Source: Anabaena sp. PCC 7108 | GTDB taxonomy: Bacteria > Cyanobacteriota > Cyanobacteriia > Cyanobacteriales > Nostocaceae | Direction of reading: 5' to 3' | Assembly (NCBI RefSeq): GCF_000332135.1 | Contig: NZ_KB235896.1 | Coordinates: 496,001 to 560,000 of the forward strand | DNA: 64,000 bases | Shown here: positions 42,263 to 52,022 of the stretch, piece after piece | Numbering within the stretch: position 1 is the first letter of the stretch | Layout: each line of letters starts with the position of its first letter | The notes under the pieces: model-generated | The model's input: the letters and a program-made list of their open reading frames with translations, nothing else | Told to the model about the DNA's origin: nothing | Database searches by the model: none | Position numbers and translations under genes: made by a program

Positions 42263-42622
42263 GATTAATTATCGAGAGGTGCATCATTATCATTATTTGG
42301 TCTTGGTTTGGGGGAATGAATAGTGTATTTTTTGGCAGCGCTAGGTTTTACGATTTTGATATTTTTCGTATTTAGGTATTAGGTATTTGACTTGTAGGTG
42401 AAGGGGGTTAGCTGAAAGTTACTAGGGTTAAAAATTCAGCAGATGTGTATTAGTTTGTATTGATACTTGCAGATTTTCTCATCCGCTAGTGATATTCTAC
42501 ACCAAAAATAAGGTTGCTTGATGACTATTTTGGAGAAAAAATCTCCACATTTATAATTCTATGACATTATTTGAGTAAGTTGTAGTAATTTTATTTGAAG
42601 CTCTTGAGCAGGTAAAACAGTA
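42263..42622. other. intergenic region, no gene seen
   Basis: 360 bp. A short TATTAGGTATTTG repeat near 42373 is the only notable feature; the promoter of the RloA/B-type operon should lie here. Confidence 0.4.
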
Positions 42623-44047
42623 ATGCTAGTTCAGTTAACTATAGAAAACTTCCTATCTTTCAGAGAGGAGACAACATTTAGTCTAGTGGGGGTAAGCAGT
42701 GACCAGCGTCATGCAGATCATTTTGCTGTAGACGCAGCAGGTAAAGGGCGATCACTATTGCCTATCTCTGCTATATATGGTGCAAACGCAGCAGGTAAGT
42801 CTAATCTGATCAAGGCAATTGATTTTGCAAAAAATTTGATTGTAGAAGGAACACGTAGTGGGCAAATTATTCCAATTTCTCCATTTAAATTAGGTGATGA
42901 CAATAAAAAACCTAGTAAGTTTGAATTTATTTTTACTTATCGGGACAACCTTTATTCTTATGGATTTAAGCTGAATGCTACTCAGATTCTTGAAGAGTGG
43001 CTTTATGTCACTCCTGCTGGTAAAAAAAGAGAAGTACTATACTTTGAGCGTATTACCTCTGAAAATAAAGAAACAAAAGTAGAGCTTGGAGCATCGCTTA
43101 AAGGTAGAAGTAACAAAAATAAGCAATTTTTAGAATTTATTGAACAAGGTACTCGTCCTAATCAGCTTTTCTTGACAGAAACTGTGGATCGTAATGTTCA
43201 GTTAGTAAAGCCAGTATTTGACTGGTTCAAAAAGGTGCTGACCGTTATACCAGCAGAAGCTACACATCAAGGTTTAGAGCTTGGAATGCTGAATAGTAAG
43301 GAATTCACTGATTTTTTGAGCAATTTTTTGAAATTTGCCGGTACAGGAATTGATTCGATAGGAACAACAGAGGTTGAACTAGATTTTGACCGTTATCTTC
43401 CAGACATACCAGAAAATCATAGAGAGGAAATAATTCAAAATCTTTCTGAATCTGGTGAAAATTCAGCCGTCATGATTGAGAATTCATTAGGTAAGCGTTA
43501 CCTTCTTATGAAAAATTCTCAAAATCAGTTAAATTTAATTCAGATCAGAACTCAACATCATCATGAAAGTGGTCACCTTGTTGACTTTACAATCGAGGAG
43601 GAATCCGAAGGTACACAGCGCTTGATTAATCTCATTCCTGCGCTTTTTATTTTGAAGGAAAATCCTGAAAAAGTCATTTTTCTAGATGAGTTGGATCGTC
43701 GTTTACATCCCTTGCTATCACGTCAATTTGTAGAAGGTGCATTAAAATGCAAAAGTCAAAACAATATGAGCCAACTAATTTTCACAACTCATGATACTAA
43801 TTTGCTTGACTTAGAACTTCTGCGTCGAGATGAAATTTGGTTTGTTGAAAAAAATAAACAAGGTGCATCACATATCTATTCTCTAGCTGAATTCAAAATT
43901 CGCCCTGACTTGGAAATAGAAAAAGGATATTTAAACGGTCGATTTGGAGCTATTCCATTTTTTGGTGATATTCGTAGTTTAGGATGGCTTGATTGTGAAG
44001 ATGATGTAACTAAAAAAAATAATATTAACAATGGGAAAAATCAGTAG
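42623..44047 (+). CDS. RloA-type AAA ATPase of a defence pair
   Basis: 474 residues, AAA15/ABC-like ATPase. MLVQLTIENFLSFREETTFS is the typical start; Walker A is GANAAGKS (53-60); the signature region EEESEGTQRLINLIP lies near 328-342, Walker B is VIFLDELDRRLHP near 353-365, and FTTHDTNLLD follows. This is the RloA/AbiEii-like ATPase found with RloB. It overlaps rloB by 17 bp. The ATPase is expected to sense infection and release or activate the nuclease, as in related PARIS (AriA/AriB) systems. Confidence 0.85.
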   Translation: MLVQLTIENFLSFREETTFSLVGVSSDQRHADHFAVDAAGKGRSLLPISAIYGANAAGKSNLIKAIDFAKNLIVEGTRSGQIIPISPFKLGDDNKKPSKFEFIFTYRDNLYSYGFKLNATQILEEWLYVTPAGKKREVLYFERITSENKETKVELGASLKGRSNKNKQFLEFIEQGTRPNQLFLTETVDRNVQLVKPVFDWFKKVLTVIPAEATHQGLELGMLNSKEFTDFLSNFLKFAGTGIDSIGTTEVELDFDRYLPDIPENHREEIIQNLSESGENSAVMIENSLGKRYLLMKNSQNQLNLIQIRTQHHHESGHLVDFTIEEESEGTQRLINLIPALFILKENPEKVIFLDELDRRLHPLLSRQFVEGALKCKSQNNMSQLIFTTHDTNLLDLELLRRDEIWFVEKNKQGASHIYSLAEFKIRPDLEIEKGYLNGRFGAIPFFGDIRSLGWLDCEDDVTKKNNINNGKNQ

Positions 44048-44642
44048 AACTAAATTAATTGATCGTGCCTATAATACACGAGATGCAAAACTTTTTATAA
44101 TTGCTACTGAGGGTGCAGAAACTGAACAGCAATACTTTGGAATGTTTTATGATTCCCGCATAAAGATAGAAGTATTATCTACGGGAGAAGATAACAGATC
44201 TGCTCCCCAATATGTTTTAGATAGATTAGAAGAGTTTGTCAGAAAGTATGATTTAAATGAAGATGATAGTCTTTGGCTTATGTTTGATGTAGACAGATGG
44301 CCTGTCAAGAAATTAAGTGAGATTTGCCGTGAAGCTAGAAAGAAAAAATATCATTTAGCAATTAGTAATCCCTGTTTTGAAAGCTGGTTATATTTACACT
44401 TTGATAATTTAAGTCCTGATGATAAGCCATGCAGAATTATTGAAGATAAGCTACGTGAAAAATTAGGAAGTTACAACAAGAGTAATCTTGACTTAAGTTT
44501 GTACAAAGAAAATATTGAAGAAGCTGTAGAACGTGCTAGGTATTTGGATACCAACCATAATCATAATTGGCCTCATACACCAGGAACGCGAGTTTATAAA
44601 CTCGTTGAGATACTTCTTAAAGCAATACAAGATTTTAGTTAA
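44031..44642 (+). CDS. RloB family Toprim-like nuclease of a defence pair
   Basis: 203 residues. ATEGAETEQQYF (near 26-37), LWLMFDVDRW (near 82) and AISNPCFESWLYLHF (near 112) are the RloB hallmarks, with a C-terminal PGTRVYKLVEILL. The Glu and DxD motif form a Toprim-like metal site, suggesting an RNA or DNA nuclease effector. Translationally coupled to the ATPase. RloA/RloB pairs are widespread in mobile or restriction islands. Confidence 0.87.
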   Translation: MGKISRTKLIDRAYNTRDAKLFIIATEGAETEQQYFGMFYDSRIKIEVLSTGEDNRSAPQYVLDRLEEFVRKYDLNEDDSLWLMFDVDRWPVKKLSEICREARKKKYHLAISNPCFESWLYLHFDNLSPDDKPCRIIEDKLREKLGSYNKSNLDLSLYKENIEEAVERARYLDTNHNHNWPHTPGTRVYKLVEILLKAIQDFS

Positions 44643-44689
44643 TCATTAATTTAATTAGAGTTGTAAGAATTATTTTTTCAAAAATACCC

Positions 44690-44742
44690 CCAAAAAAAGA
44701 GAGTGGGAGGAGGCATTATCAAGCGCCATTCTCTCCCACTCT
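44690..44742 (-). terminator. minus-strand terminator-like hairpin
   Basis: On the minus strand AGAGTGGGAG / CTCCCACTCT form a 10-bp stem with a 23-base loop, followed by CTTTTTTTT. No minus-strand gene is recognised directly upstream; it might end a small RNA or act as a boundary after rloB. Confidence 0.45.
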
Positions 44743-45125
44743 ACTATTTGCTGCTGAAGCGATTCAGGAATATACACATAACGCTAATCGTTTCTTAGGG
44801 GGGTAATCTACAGGTTAACGATAACGCCTCTACTCAGTGAGTATTCCTATTGCAGCAAACACTAATTCTATTTATTTGTCTGACAACCTTAACAAGAATC
44901 ATTTGCTAATTTGTTTAACCTTTTCACAACTGCTTGCTTTCGTTTGTCTAATACAATTTAGCTTGGTTCATCATCAGGTGGTTGCCAATTTGGCATTTTC
45001 TTTTGGTTTTTATATTGTTCATTGTTAACAATTTACAATATGAATATCTGTTAATGCAACAGAAAATCACTAGATAAATTTCTGCAAAAATATCCGGATA
45101 ACTGAAAAGAGACTGTTGGTAAATT

Positions 45126-45144
45126 AAAAAGGGGTAACACCCCT
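45126..45144 (-). terminator. minus-strand terminator of the small ORF at 45309-45494
   Basis: On the minus strand AGGGGT / ACCCCT form a 6-bp stem with a 3-base loop followed by TTTTTAATTT. It lies about 165 bp past the stop of the minus-strand small ORF. Confidence 0.5.
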
Positions 45145-45308
45145 CATCTCTATCCAGACTTGATTTCAGTAGGTTTTAAGACACTTTATATATTTATCTA
45201 AAACTGATTTTAAAGCAACTTAACCATATAAAACCAATGTTTTAGCTATGAGGGGTGAAACCCTTCATTAATTAACAACCTGTTTTCTAAAAGTCGTAAT
45301 TATCGAAT

Positions 45309-45494
45309 TTAAATGCTTAAACCAATTCTCCTAGGGGCAAAATCAGCAACGGTGGGATGACAAAATTCATGAGTTGTGATATCTCGCCAAATAGGCAAAG
45401 CTAAGGTTATATATTCGGCTCTAGCTTGTAAAGATGCAGCTGCGGCTTCTGGTGAAAGCGTCGTGACAACAACTGCACTATTGATGTACAACAT
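45309..45494 (-). CDS. Small hypothetical protein
   Basis: 61 residues: starts MLYINSAVVVTTLSPEAAAA and ends TVADFAPRRIGLSI. Alanine-rich with a balanced codon pattern and a true ATG, divergent from the polyferredoxin fusion gene 66 bp away. No domain is recognised and no ribosome-binding site is obvious; a downstream terminator supports it weakly. Confidence 0.4.
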   Translation of the reverse strand: MLYINSAVVVTTLSPEAAAASLQARAEYITLALPIWRDITTHEFCHPTVADFAPRRIGLSI

Positions 45495-45560
45495 CTGAAC
45501 AAAGTTATTTTGTCAGGAATATCAGCGATAATTTTGGTTATACGTCTGCACGGAGAACTC

Positions 45561-48089
45561 ATGCTGACATCTCCAGAAATTGTTACATGGCTACAAGAAC
45601 GCACAACTTTAGGCATTCTCTCATCTGAAGTATTGAATGCGATCGCTCAAGCTATAGAAGAAACCGTCATTCCCGCTGGAAAAAACCTTGTTACTGAAAG
45701 AACATCCCCACAAGCGCTTTATATTCTCGTCAATGGTCAAATAGAAAGCGATTCTGTTTGTGGCTTCCTTCCTGGTGCAGTTATTCACCTCAAAGAAATA
45801 CTCCTAGATGAATTAATCCCATTCACAATTACCACCCTCACAGAATGTCATCTCTGGGTTATCCCCCGCGCCAAATTTCAGGATTTAGTCAGTCAATATC
45901 CAGAAATTAGCCAAGCTTTGTCTCGTCTATTAGCTCAAGAATTGGCTCAATTAGCATCTGCGTTAACCTACGAACAAGAGCGTTCTCTCGCTTTGCGACC
46001 CTATGTAGTCACCAAAGCCCAACGGGGAATTGTGGGTACAAGTCGGTATGCTGTCAAGTTACGAGAGCAAATTTGTAAAGCGACTAATGACCAGAAATCT
46101 GTAGTTATTTTTGGGGAACCTGGTTTAGATAAAGATAATATCGCCGCCCTAATTCACTATAGTTCTCCCCAACGACGACAACCAATTATTAAAATTAATT
46201 GTGGCCTTCTTCAACATAGCGGTGCAGATTTATTTGGTCGTGCTGGTGGTAAACCAGGACTGTTGGAATGGCTGGGAGGAGGTACTCTCATTCTCAACAA
46301 CATCCAAGAATTACCCACAGAATTATTACCGAGTTTGATACAGTTACTCAAAACAGGGACATATTCACCTACTGCGCGTCCTGAAGATCCACCGGCTGAA
46401 GCTCGCATCAGTAAAGCCCGGATTCTCATGGTATCAGAAAAAACTTTACCAACTGTTGAGCGCTGTGTTGGACATAGTATTAAAGTCCCGCCGTTACGGG
46501 TCAGGAAAGCTGATATTAAAGTGCAGGTGGAATATTACACCAGTCTCTACACTCGCTCTAGAGGTTTAGCGAAACCACGGATGACTCCTGAAGCTTTACG
46601 TAGCCTTCAGTCCTATGATTTTCCCGGAAACCTCAAAGAACTCAAAAATCTCGTTGAACGTGCCATAGTGCAAGCTGGAACAGCCAGTGAATTAACAACA
46701 GAACTGTTTTGGGCTACCCAAGGGAAGCAACAGCAATTTCGGGTAAATTTATTAAATGCCTATCCGAGGTTACGGCGATTTCTGCGAAGTGATTGGTGGC
46801 CGGAACGCATCAACTATGGTTTTACGGTGATAGCTTTTCCCTTGATTGTGGCTGTGTTGTTCATGGGACCGCAAACGCGCGATCGCAATTTTGCTTTAAA
46901 TATGTTTTGGGCTTGGTGGTGGCCTTTCTCGCTGTTGATATTTCCCTTTTTAGGGCGAGTGTGGTGTTCTGTTTGTCCATTTATGATTTATGGAGAAATC
47001 ACCCAAAAGCTATCTTTGATATTATTTCCGCGCACATTGCAACGCTGGCCAAGAGAAAAAGCTGAAAAGTGGGGTGGCTGGTTTTTATTTGGTTTATTTA
47101 CCCTCATTTTCCTCTGGGAAGAACTTTGGCATTTAGAAAATACAGCTTATCTTTCGGCTTGGTTACTATTATTAATTACCGCTGGCGCAATGATTTGTTC
47201 TGCCATTTTTGAGCGGCGATTTTGGTGTCGTTATCTCTGTCCTATTGGCGGCATGAATGGCTTATTTGCTAAACTTTCTATGACCGAACTTCGCGCCGAA
47301 CAAGGTATCTGTTCTGCCAGTTGCACAACTTATCAATGTTATAAAGGCGGAGTGCAGAAAGGCGAAGGTTTAGAAACTAACGGCTGTCCTATATATTCCC
47401 ACCCAGCCCAGTTAGAAGAAAACCGCGATTGTGTTCTGTGCATGACTTGTTTAAAAGCTTGTCCTCATCGTTCTGTAGCCTTTAATTTGCGTCCTCCTGG
47501 AATTGAATTGTGGACAACTCATACTCCCCGCAGTTATGAAGTGGCATTATTATTTTTACTCTTGGGTGGAGTATATTTGCATCGTTTACCAGAATTACAA
47601 ACTTGGTTAGGTTTGGAACTAGATTTAAATCAGTTTTTACCGCATTTAGGTTTATCGCTGTTGGCGTTAATTATTCCTGTGGCTGTTCCTTTCGGGGCAT
47701 ATAAGTTAATGCAACTTTTTTACTGGCTGGGAAAATCCAAAATTAAAACATCTTCTAAACCCAGACCTTTTATCGAACTTGTTTATGGTTATTTACCTTT
47801 GATATTGGGTGGAAATTTGGCGCATTATTTACGTTTGGGTTTAAATGAAGGAGGGCGAATTTTGCCGGTGACTTTTGCAACTTTTGGTTTAAATGGCGAA
47901 CAGTTGCCAATATTGGTAGCACACCCAGCAGTGATTGCATTTTTACAAGGTTCTACTCTTGTGTTTTCTGTGTTGTTAACGATGGTTTTAACACAAAAAA
48001 TTGCTCGACAACCCTTACGGATGCTGCTTTGGCAACACTTGGGAGCTATTATTTTAGGTTGGAGTATGTCGATGTTGATTGTATTTTAA
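45561..48089 (+). CDS. CNB / degenerate AAA+ / membrane polyferredoxin fusion protein
   Basis: 842 residues. A cyclic-nucleotide-binding-like domain (about 15-125) is followed by a sigma54-activator-type AAA+ domain (about 150-390) and a membrane NapH/NosR-like ferredoxin module (about 410-842). The AAA+ part is degenerate: Walker A is GEPGLDKD, the GAFTGA loop is missing (ADLFGRAGGKPG), and Walker B has LNNIQELP in place of DE. The module has CSVCPF, CRYLCPIGG, CSASC...C and CVLCMTCLKACP clusters between membrane helices. Cyanobacteria lack sigma54, so it cannot be a sigma54 activator; a redox- or ligand-gated electron-transfer protein is more likely. The ATG at 45561 has GGAG upstream. Confidence 0.8.
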   Translation: MLTSPEIVTWLQERTTLGILSSEVLNAIAQAIEETVIPAGKNLVTERTSPQALYILVNGQIESDSVCGFLPGAVIHLKEILLDELIPFTITTLTECHLWVIPRAKFQDLVSQYPEISQALSRLLAQELAQLASALTYEQERSLALRPYVVTKAQRGIVGTSRYAVKLREQICKATNDQKSVVIFGEPGLDKDNIAALIHYSSPQRRQPIIKINCGLLQHSGADLFGRAGGKPGLLEWLGGGTLILNNIQELPTELLPSLIQLLKTGTYSPTARPEDPPAEARISKARILMVSEKTLPTVERCVGHSIKVPPLRVRKADIKVQVEYYTSLYTRSRGLAKPRMTPEALRSLQSYDFPGNLKELKNLVERAIVQAGTASELTTELFWATQGKQQQFRVNLLNAYPRLRRFLRSDWWPERINYGFTVIAFPLIVAVLFMGPQTRDRNFALNMFWAWWWPFSLLIFPFLGRVWCSVCPFMIYGEITQKLSLILFPRTLQRWPREKAEKWGGWFLFGLFTLIFLWEELWHLENTAYLSAWLLLLITAGAMICSAIFERRFWCRYLCPIGGMNGLFAKLSMTELRAEQGICSASCTTYQCYKGGVQKGEGLETNGCPIYSHPAQLEENRDCVLCMTCLKACPHRSVAFNLRPPGIELWTTHTPRSYEVALLFLLLGGVYLHRLPELQTWLGLELDLNQFLPHLGLSLLALIIPVAVPFGAYKLMQLFYWLGKSKIKTSSKPRPFIELVYGYLPLILGGNLAHYLRLGLNEGGRILPVTFATFGLNGEQLPILVAHPAVIAFLQGSTLVFSVLLTMVLTQKIARQPLRMLLWQHLGAIILGWSMSMLIVF

Positions 48090-48323
48090 AAATTCTCGAA
48101 GATAAATCAATTGACTTCTATTACTGATTAGATATAGCTAATTTAGCCGAATCAGCAAATGCTTTAGTATCTGTAAATACCGTAAGTTCTGCATCACTTT
48201 GTTAACGTACCATTCTATTTAAACTGATCGTATTTTCAGCTACAGTTATCCCTTCCCGAAGTGAGTAACAATGGAGATAAATAACTGATATGCAGCCTTG
48301 TCTGTAAATAATGCGGCTGTTTC

Positions 48324-50012
48324 ATGAAACCTCGAATCATTGTTTGTGGCTTAGGACGCACTGGATATAAAATCTTTCGTTTGCTGAGACAACAGGGTGC
48401 TTTAGTTGTCGGTATTCATCGCAAACCCATACCTGGCGAAGCTGCGGGAGATGTAATTATTGGCGATTTATATGCAGCTTCTACCCTGAAAGCAGCAGGA
48501 ATTGAGCAAGCACATACTTTAGTAATTGCTAGTTCTGATGATGCCCTAAATTTGTCAATTATGATGCAAGCGCGGGTATTAAATTCTCGTATTCGGATTA
48601 TTAACCGCTTTTATAATACAAATTTAGGTGAACGTCTAGATCAAACTATAGTAGACCATTTTAGTATGAGTGTTGTTGGTTTAGCAGCACCAGTATTTAC
48701 TTTTGCGGCTTTGGGAAATCAAGCAATAGGACAAATTAAGTTATTTGATCAAACTTGGCCAATTCAGGAAGAATATATTGATGAGGATCATGTTTGGATA
48801 GGTCAGAAACTGAGTGATTTATGGGAAGATAATACGCGAATGCTAATTTATTATCTACCTGTAGTCGGGAAGATGAATTTAGTATCGGCGGTCTTGTCTG
48901 AACAAAGATTAAAAGTAGGCGACCGCTTAATTATTGGTACTCAACCTCGCATTAATCAATCACGGAAATCATTAGGAAGAAAACTGCTAAAAATATTTAC
49001 AAGTATCCGCCAGTTTCAGAAACACGCTCAATCTGTGATAGTCATGGCAATGGTACTAGTAGTAATTATTTTACTGGCTACATTTACCTATGTTTCTACT
49101 AAATTAAATATCTCATTTGTTGATGCTTTATATTTTGCTGTAGGCATGATTACAGGTGCAGGTGGTAATGATAAAGTAGTAGAACAAGCACCAAATAGCA
49201 TTAAATTATTTACAGTTTTTATGATGCTGGCAGGGGCAGCAGTTTTTGGGATTTGGTATGCTATGCTTACTGATTTTGTTTTAGGTACTCGCTTTAAACA
49301 ATTTTGGGATGCTGCCAGAATTCCCCAACGGAGTCATTATATTGTTTGTGGTTTGAGTGGGATTGGTATTAGGATTATCCAGCAACTCCACGCCAGTGGA
49401 CATGAAGTAGTAGTAATTGAAACAGATCCTAATAATAAATTTGTCAGCACTGCTAGGGGAATGAGTATTCCTATTATTCTTGCTGATGCCAGTTTTCGGA
49501 CAACTTTACAAACTAGTAATATAGATACTGCTGCCGCAGTTTTGGCTGTTACTAACAACGATGCTACTAATTTAGAAATTGCTCTTAAAGCTAAGTGTTT
49601 AAAACCCAAAATTCCTGTAATTGTTAATTACGTTGATCCTGATTTTGCGGGTATGGCACAACAGGTATTTGACTTTGAAGCTGTATTGAGTCCGGCGGAA
49701 TTAGCCGCCCCTGCTTTTGCTGCTGCTGCCCTTGGGGGTAGAATTATTGGGAATGGGATTATTGCCGATAGTTTGTGGGTAGCTTTTGCCACTTTAATTA
49801 CACCTTTACACCCTTTTTGTGGTCAATGGGTCAAAGATGTAGCCAGGTCTGCAGATTTTGTACCTTTATATTTAGAGACAAATCATCAAACTTTAAATGG
49901 CTGGGATTTATTAGAAACTAATCTCAGTCCTGGAGATATTTTATATATGACCATTCCTGCAAATCGATTATATCAATTATGGCGTGAGGAACAGCAGCCG
50001 ATCATAGGTTGA
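48324..50012 (+). CDS. RCK (TrkA-N/C) ion-channel-like protein with two RCK units
   Basis: 562 residues: RCK1 (about 1-215; nucleotide loop GLGRTGYKIF at 9-18), a two-helix pore module (about 235-325) and RCK2 (about 335-560; GLSGIGIRII). Such proteins gate K+ or other cations by nucleotide or ion binding. The loop where TVGYGD is expected reads MITGAGGND, so K+ selectivity is doubtful. It follows the polyferredoxin gene by 234 bp in the same direction. Confidence 0.82.
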   Translation: MKPRIIVCGLGRTGYKIFRLLRQQGALVVGIHRKPIPGEAAGDVIIGDLYAASTLKAAGIEQAHTLVIASSDDALNLSIMMQARVLNSRIRIINRFYNTNLGERLDQTIVDHFSMSVVGLAAPVFTFAALGNQAIGQIKLFDQTWPIQEEYIDEDHVWIGQKLSDLWEDNTRMLIYYLPVVGKMNLVSAVLSEQRLKVGDRLIIGTQPRINQSRKSLGRKLLKIFTSIRQFQKHAQSVIVMAMVLVVIILLATFTYVSTKLNISFVDALYFAVGMITGAGGNDKVVEQAPNSIKLFTVFMMLAGAAVFGIWYAMLTDFVLGTRFKQFWDAARIPQRSHYIVCGLSGIGIRIIQQLHASGHEVVVIETDPNNKFVSTARGMSIPIILADASFRTTLQTSNIDTAAAVLAVTNNDATNLEIALKAKCLKPKIPVIVNYVDPDFAGMAQQVFDFEAVLSPAELAAPAFAAAALGGRIIGNGIIADSLWVAFATLITPLHPFCGQWVKDVARSADFVPLYLETNHQTLNGWDLLETNLSPGDILYMTIPANRLYQLWREEQQPIIG

Positions 50013-50303
50013 AGTGGAATATTGGGATATATTGTTATTCACAAATTATTTGTCAAGGAAAGCCAATATCTGTATGATAGTTTAAGGATTTTAAATTATG
50101 CCAAGAAAAATAAATATTTAAGTCGTATTGCATTAGACATATTTGATAATTAGTATATTTTTCTAGTTTAAAAATATGCTGAAAAAGAGCATTATTTGAT
50201 ACAAGTTAAATTTCTCAAAATCTATTCTTGATTACAACTTTAAAAACACTTTAGGAAGAGAATGGATTGAGAAAAGAATATTATTTGGACTCGGAGACGA
50301 ATC

Positions 50304-52022
50304 ATGGTAGCGATCTCAGAGAAAGTTCAGCCCCGGTTAACTATACAAACTGTAGAAATTGCCCCTAATACAACGGCGATTCGCTCTCTTGATTGGGATC
50401 GAGATCGTTTTGATATTGAATTTGGACTGCAAAACGGCACAACCTATAATTCATATTTAATTAGGGGTGAACAAACAGTTTTGATTGATACTTCTCATCA
50501 GAAGTTTCGTCACCTGTATTTAGAAACCCTCAAAGGTATTGTTAACCCCAAGACAATTGATTACATTATTGTCAGCCACACAGAACCAGATCATAGCGGT
50601 TTGGTAGAAGATGTATTACAGTTAGCACCGAGAGCAACTGTTTTAGCTTCTAAAGTAGCGCTTCAGTTTTTGGAAGGTTTAGTACATGATCCTTTTTCCA
50701 AGCGAATTGTCAAAAGTGGCGATCGCATCGATATTGGTAAAGGACATGAAATCGAATTCGTCAGTGCGCCCAATTTACACTGGCCTGACACGATTTTCAG
50801 CTTTGATCGCCAAACCCAAATCCTGTATACCTGTGATGCATTTGGAATGCATTTCTGCGACAATCGCACCTTTGACGAAGACTTAGAAGCGATTGAAGCC
50901 GACTTCCGATTTTATTACGATTGCTTAATGGGTCCTAATGCTCGTTCTCTATTGAATGCAATGAAGAGAATGGGTGAACTTGGTAAAATCAAAATAATTG
51001 CTAACGGACATGGTCCATTACTGCATCATAATCTAGATCTGCTGACAGAGTGTTATCAAAACTGGAGCCAAAAACAAGCTATAGCAGAGACTGTAGTTGG
51101 TTTATTCTATGTTTCAGAATATGGATATAGCGATCGCTTGGCTATGGCGATTTCTGAAGGTATCCAAAAAGCTGGAGTGGGAGTAGAAGTAATTGATCTC
51201 AACACAGCAGAACTCCAAGAAATTCAAGAACTAGCAGGTAGAGCATCGGGTATTATTATCGGAATGCCTCCAACTACCTCCATAGCAGCTCAAGCTGGAA
51301 TGAGTTCATTGTTATCAGTCGCCAAAAATAAGCAAGTAGTAGGACTATTTGAATGTTATGGTGGCGATGATGAACCCATTGATACCCTACGTCGTAAATT
51401 TATTGATTTAGGTGTCAAAGAAGGCTTCCCAGCAATTCGGATAAAAGAAGTTCCCAGTGCATCAACCTACCAACTTTGTGGAGAAGCTGGTACAGACTTG
51501 GGACAATTGATCATGCGAGAACGCAACATCAAACAAATCAAGTCTCTCGACGTGAACATGGAAAAAGCGTTGGGTAGAATTAGCAGTGGCTTGTATATTG
51601 TCACCGCCAAAAAAGGTGATATGAGTGGAGCAATGATCGCTTCCTGGGTGACACAAGCTAGTTTACAGCCTTTAGGCTTCACAATAGCCGTGGCCAAAGA
51701 CCGGGCTATTGATAACTTACTCCAATTAGGCGATCGCTTTGTTCTCAATGTCTTGGAAGAAGGAAACTATCAAGACCTGAAAAAGCATTTCCTCAAGCGG
51801 TTACATCCCGGTGCAGATAGATTCGCCGGCGTGAAAACCCAAACCGCCAAAAACGGTTCACCCATTCTTACAGACGCACTCGCATACATGGAATGTGAAG
51901 TTGTCACCAGCATGGAATGTAGCGACCATTGGATTTTATACTGCACAGTCGAAGATGGACGTGTTTCCAAGCCTGATGGAATCACAGCAGTACGCCATCG
52001 CAAAGTAGGGAATTACTACTAA
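50304..52022 (+). CDS. flv3: Flavodiiron protein Flv3 (probably heterocyst-type Flv3B)
   Basis: 572 residues in three modules: a metallo-beta-lactamase-like diiron domain (about 25-260), a flavodoxin domain (about 265-410) and a C-terminal NAD(P)H:flavin reductase domain (about 425-572). Diiron ligands are canonical, H92-x-E94-x-D96-H97, with later D and H in FGMHFC and NGHGPLLHHN regions. Flv3 with Flv1 reduces O2 to water using photosystem I electrons. The immediate flv3-flv1 order matches the heterocyst isoforms (flv3B-flv1B) as known in Anabaena 7120; isoform assignment is inferred from order. Confidence 0.88.
   Translation: MVAISEKVQPRLTIQTVEIAPNTTAIRSLDWDRDRFDIEFGLQNGTTYNSYLIRGEQTVLIDTSHQKFRHLYLETLKGIVNPKTIDYIIVSHTEPDHSGLVEDVLQLAPRATVLASKVALQFLEGLVHDPFSKRIVKSGDRIDIGKGHEIEFVSAPNLHWPDTIFSFDRQTQILYTCDAFGMHFCDNRTFDEDLEAIEADFRFYYDCLMGPNARSLLNAMKRMGELGKIKIIANGHGPLLHHNLDLLTECYQNWSQKQAIAETVVGLFYVSEYGYSDRLAMAISEGIQKAGVGVEVIDLNTAELQEIQELAGRASGIIIGMPPTTSIAAQAGMSSLLSVAKNKQVVGLFECYGGDDEPIDTLRRKFIDLGVKEGFPAIRIKEVPSASTYQLCGEAGTDLGQLIMRERNIKQIKSLDVNMEKALGRISSGLYIVTAKKGDMSGAMIASWVTQASLQPLGFTIAVAKDRAIDNLLQLGDRFVLNVLEEGNYQDLKKHFLKRLHPGADRFAGVKTQTAKNGSPILTDALAYMECEVVTSMECSDHWILYCTVEDGRVSKPDGITAVRHRKVGNYY

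Larger units (their letters stand above)
44643..45308. other. gene-poor region with minus-strand terminators
   Basis: 666 bp. A 63-codon plus-strand frame at 44837-45028 starts with GTG, has one hydrophobic stretch (LLICLTFSQLLAFVCLIQF) and no ribosome-binding site, so I do not call it. Two hairpins with T-runs face the minus strand (44700 and 45131), and another GAGGGGTGAAACCCTTC hairpin lies near 45250. Confidence 0.4.

Noticed and set aside
44837-45028. 63-codon GTG ORF with one hydrophobic stretch
   Set aside because: No ribosome-binding site, GTG start, in a region with minus-strand signals; not enough to call.
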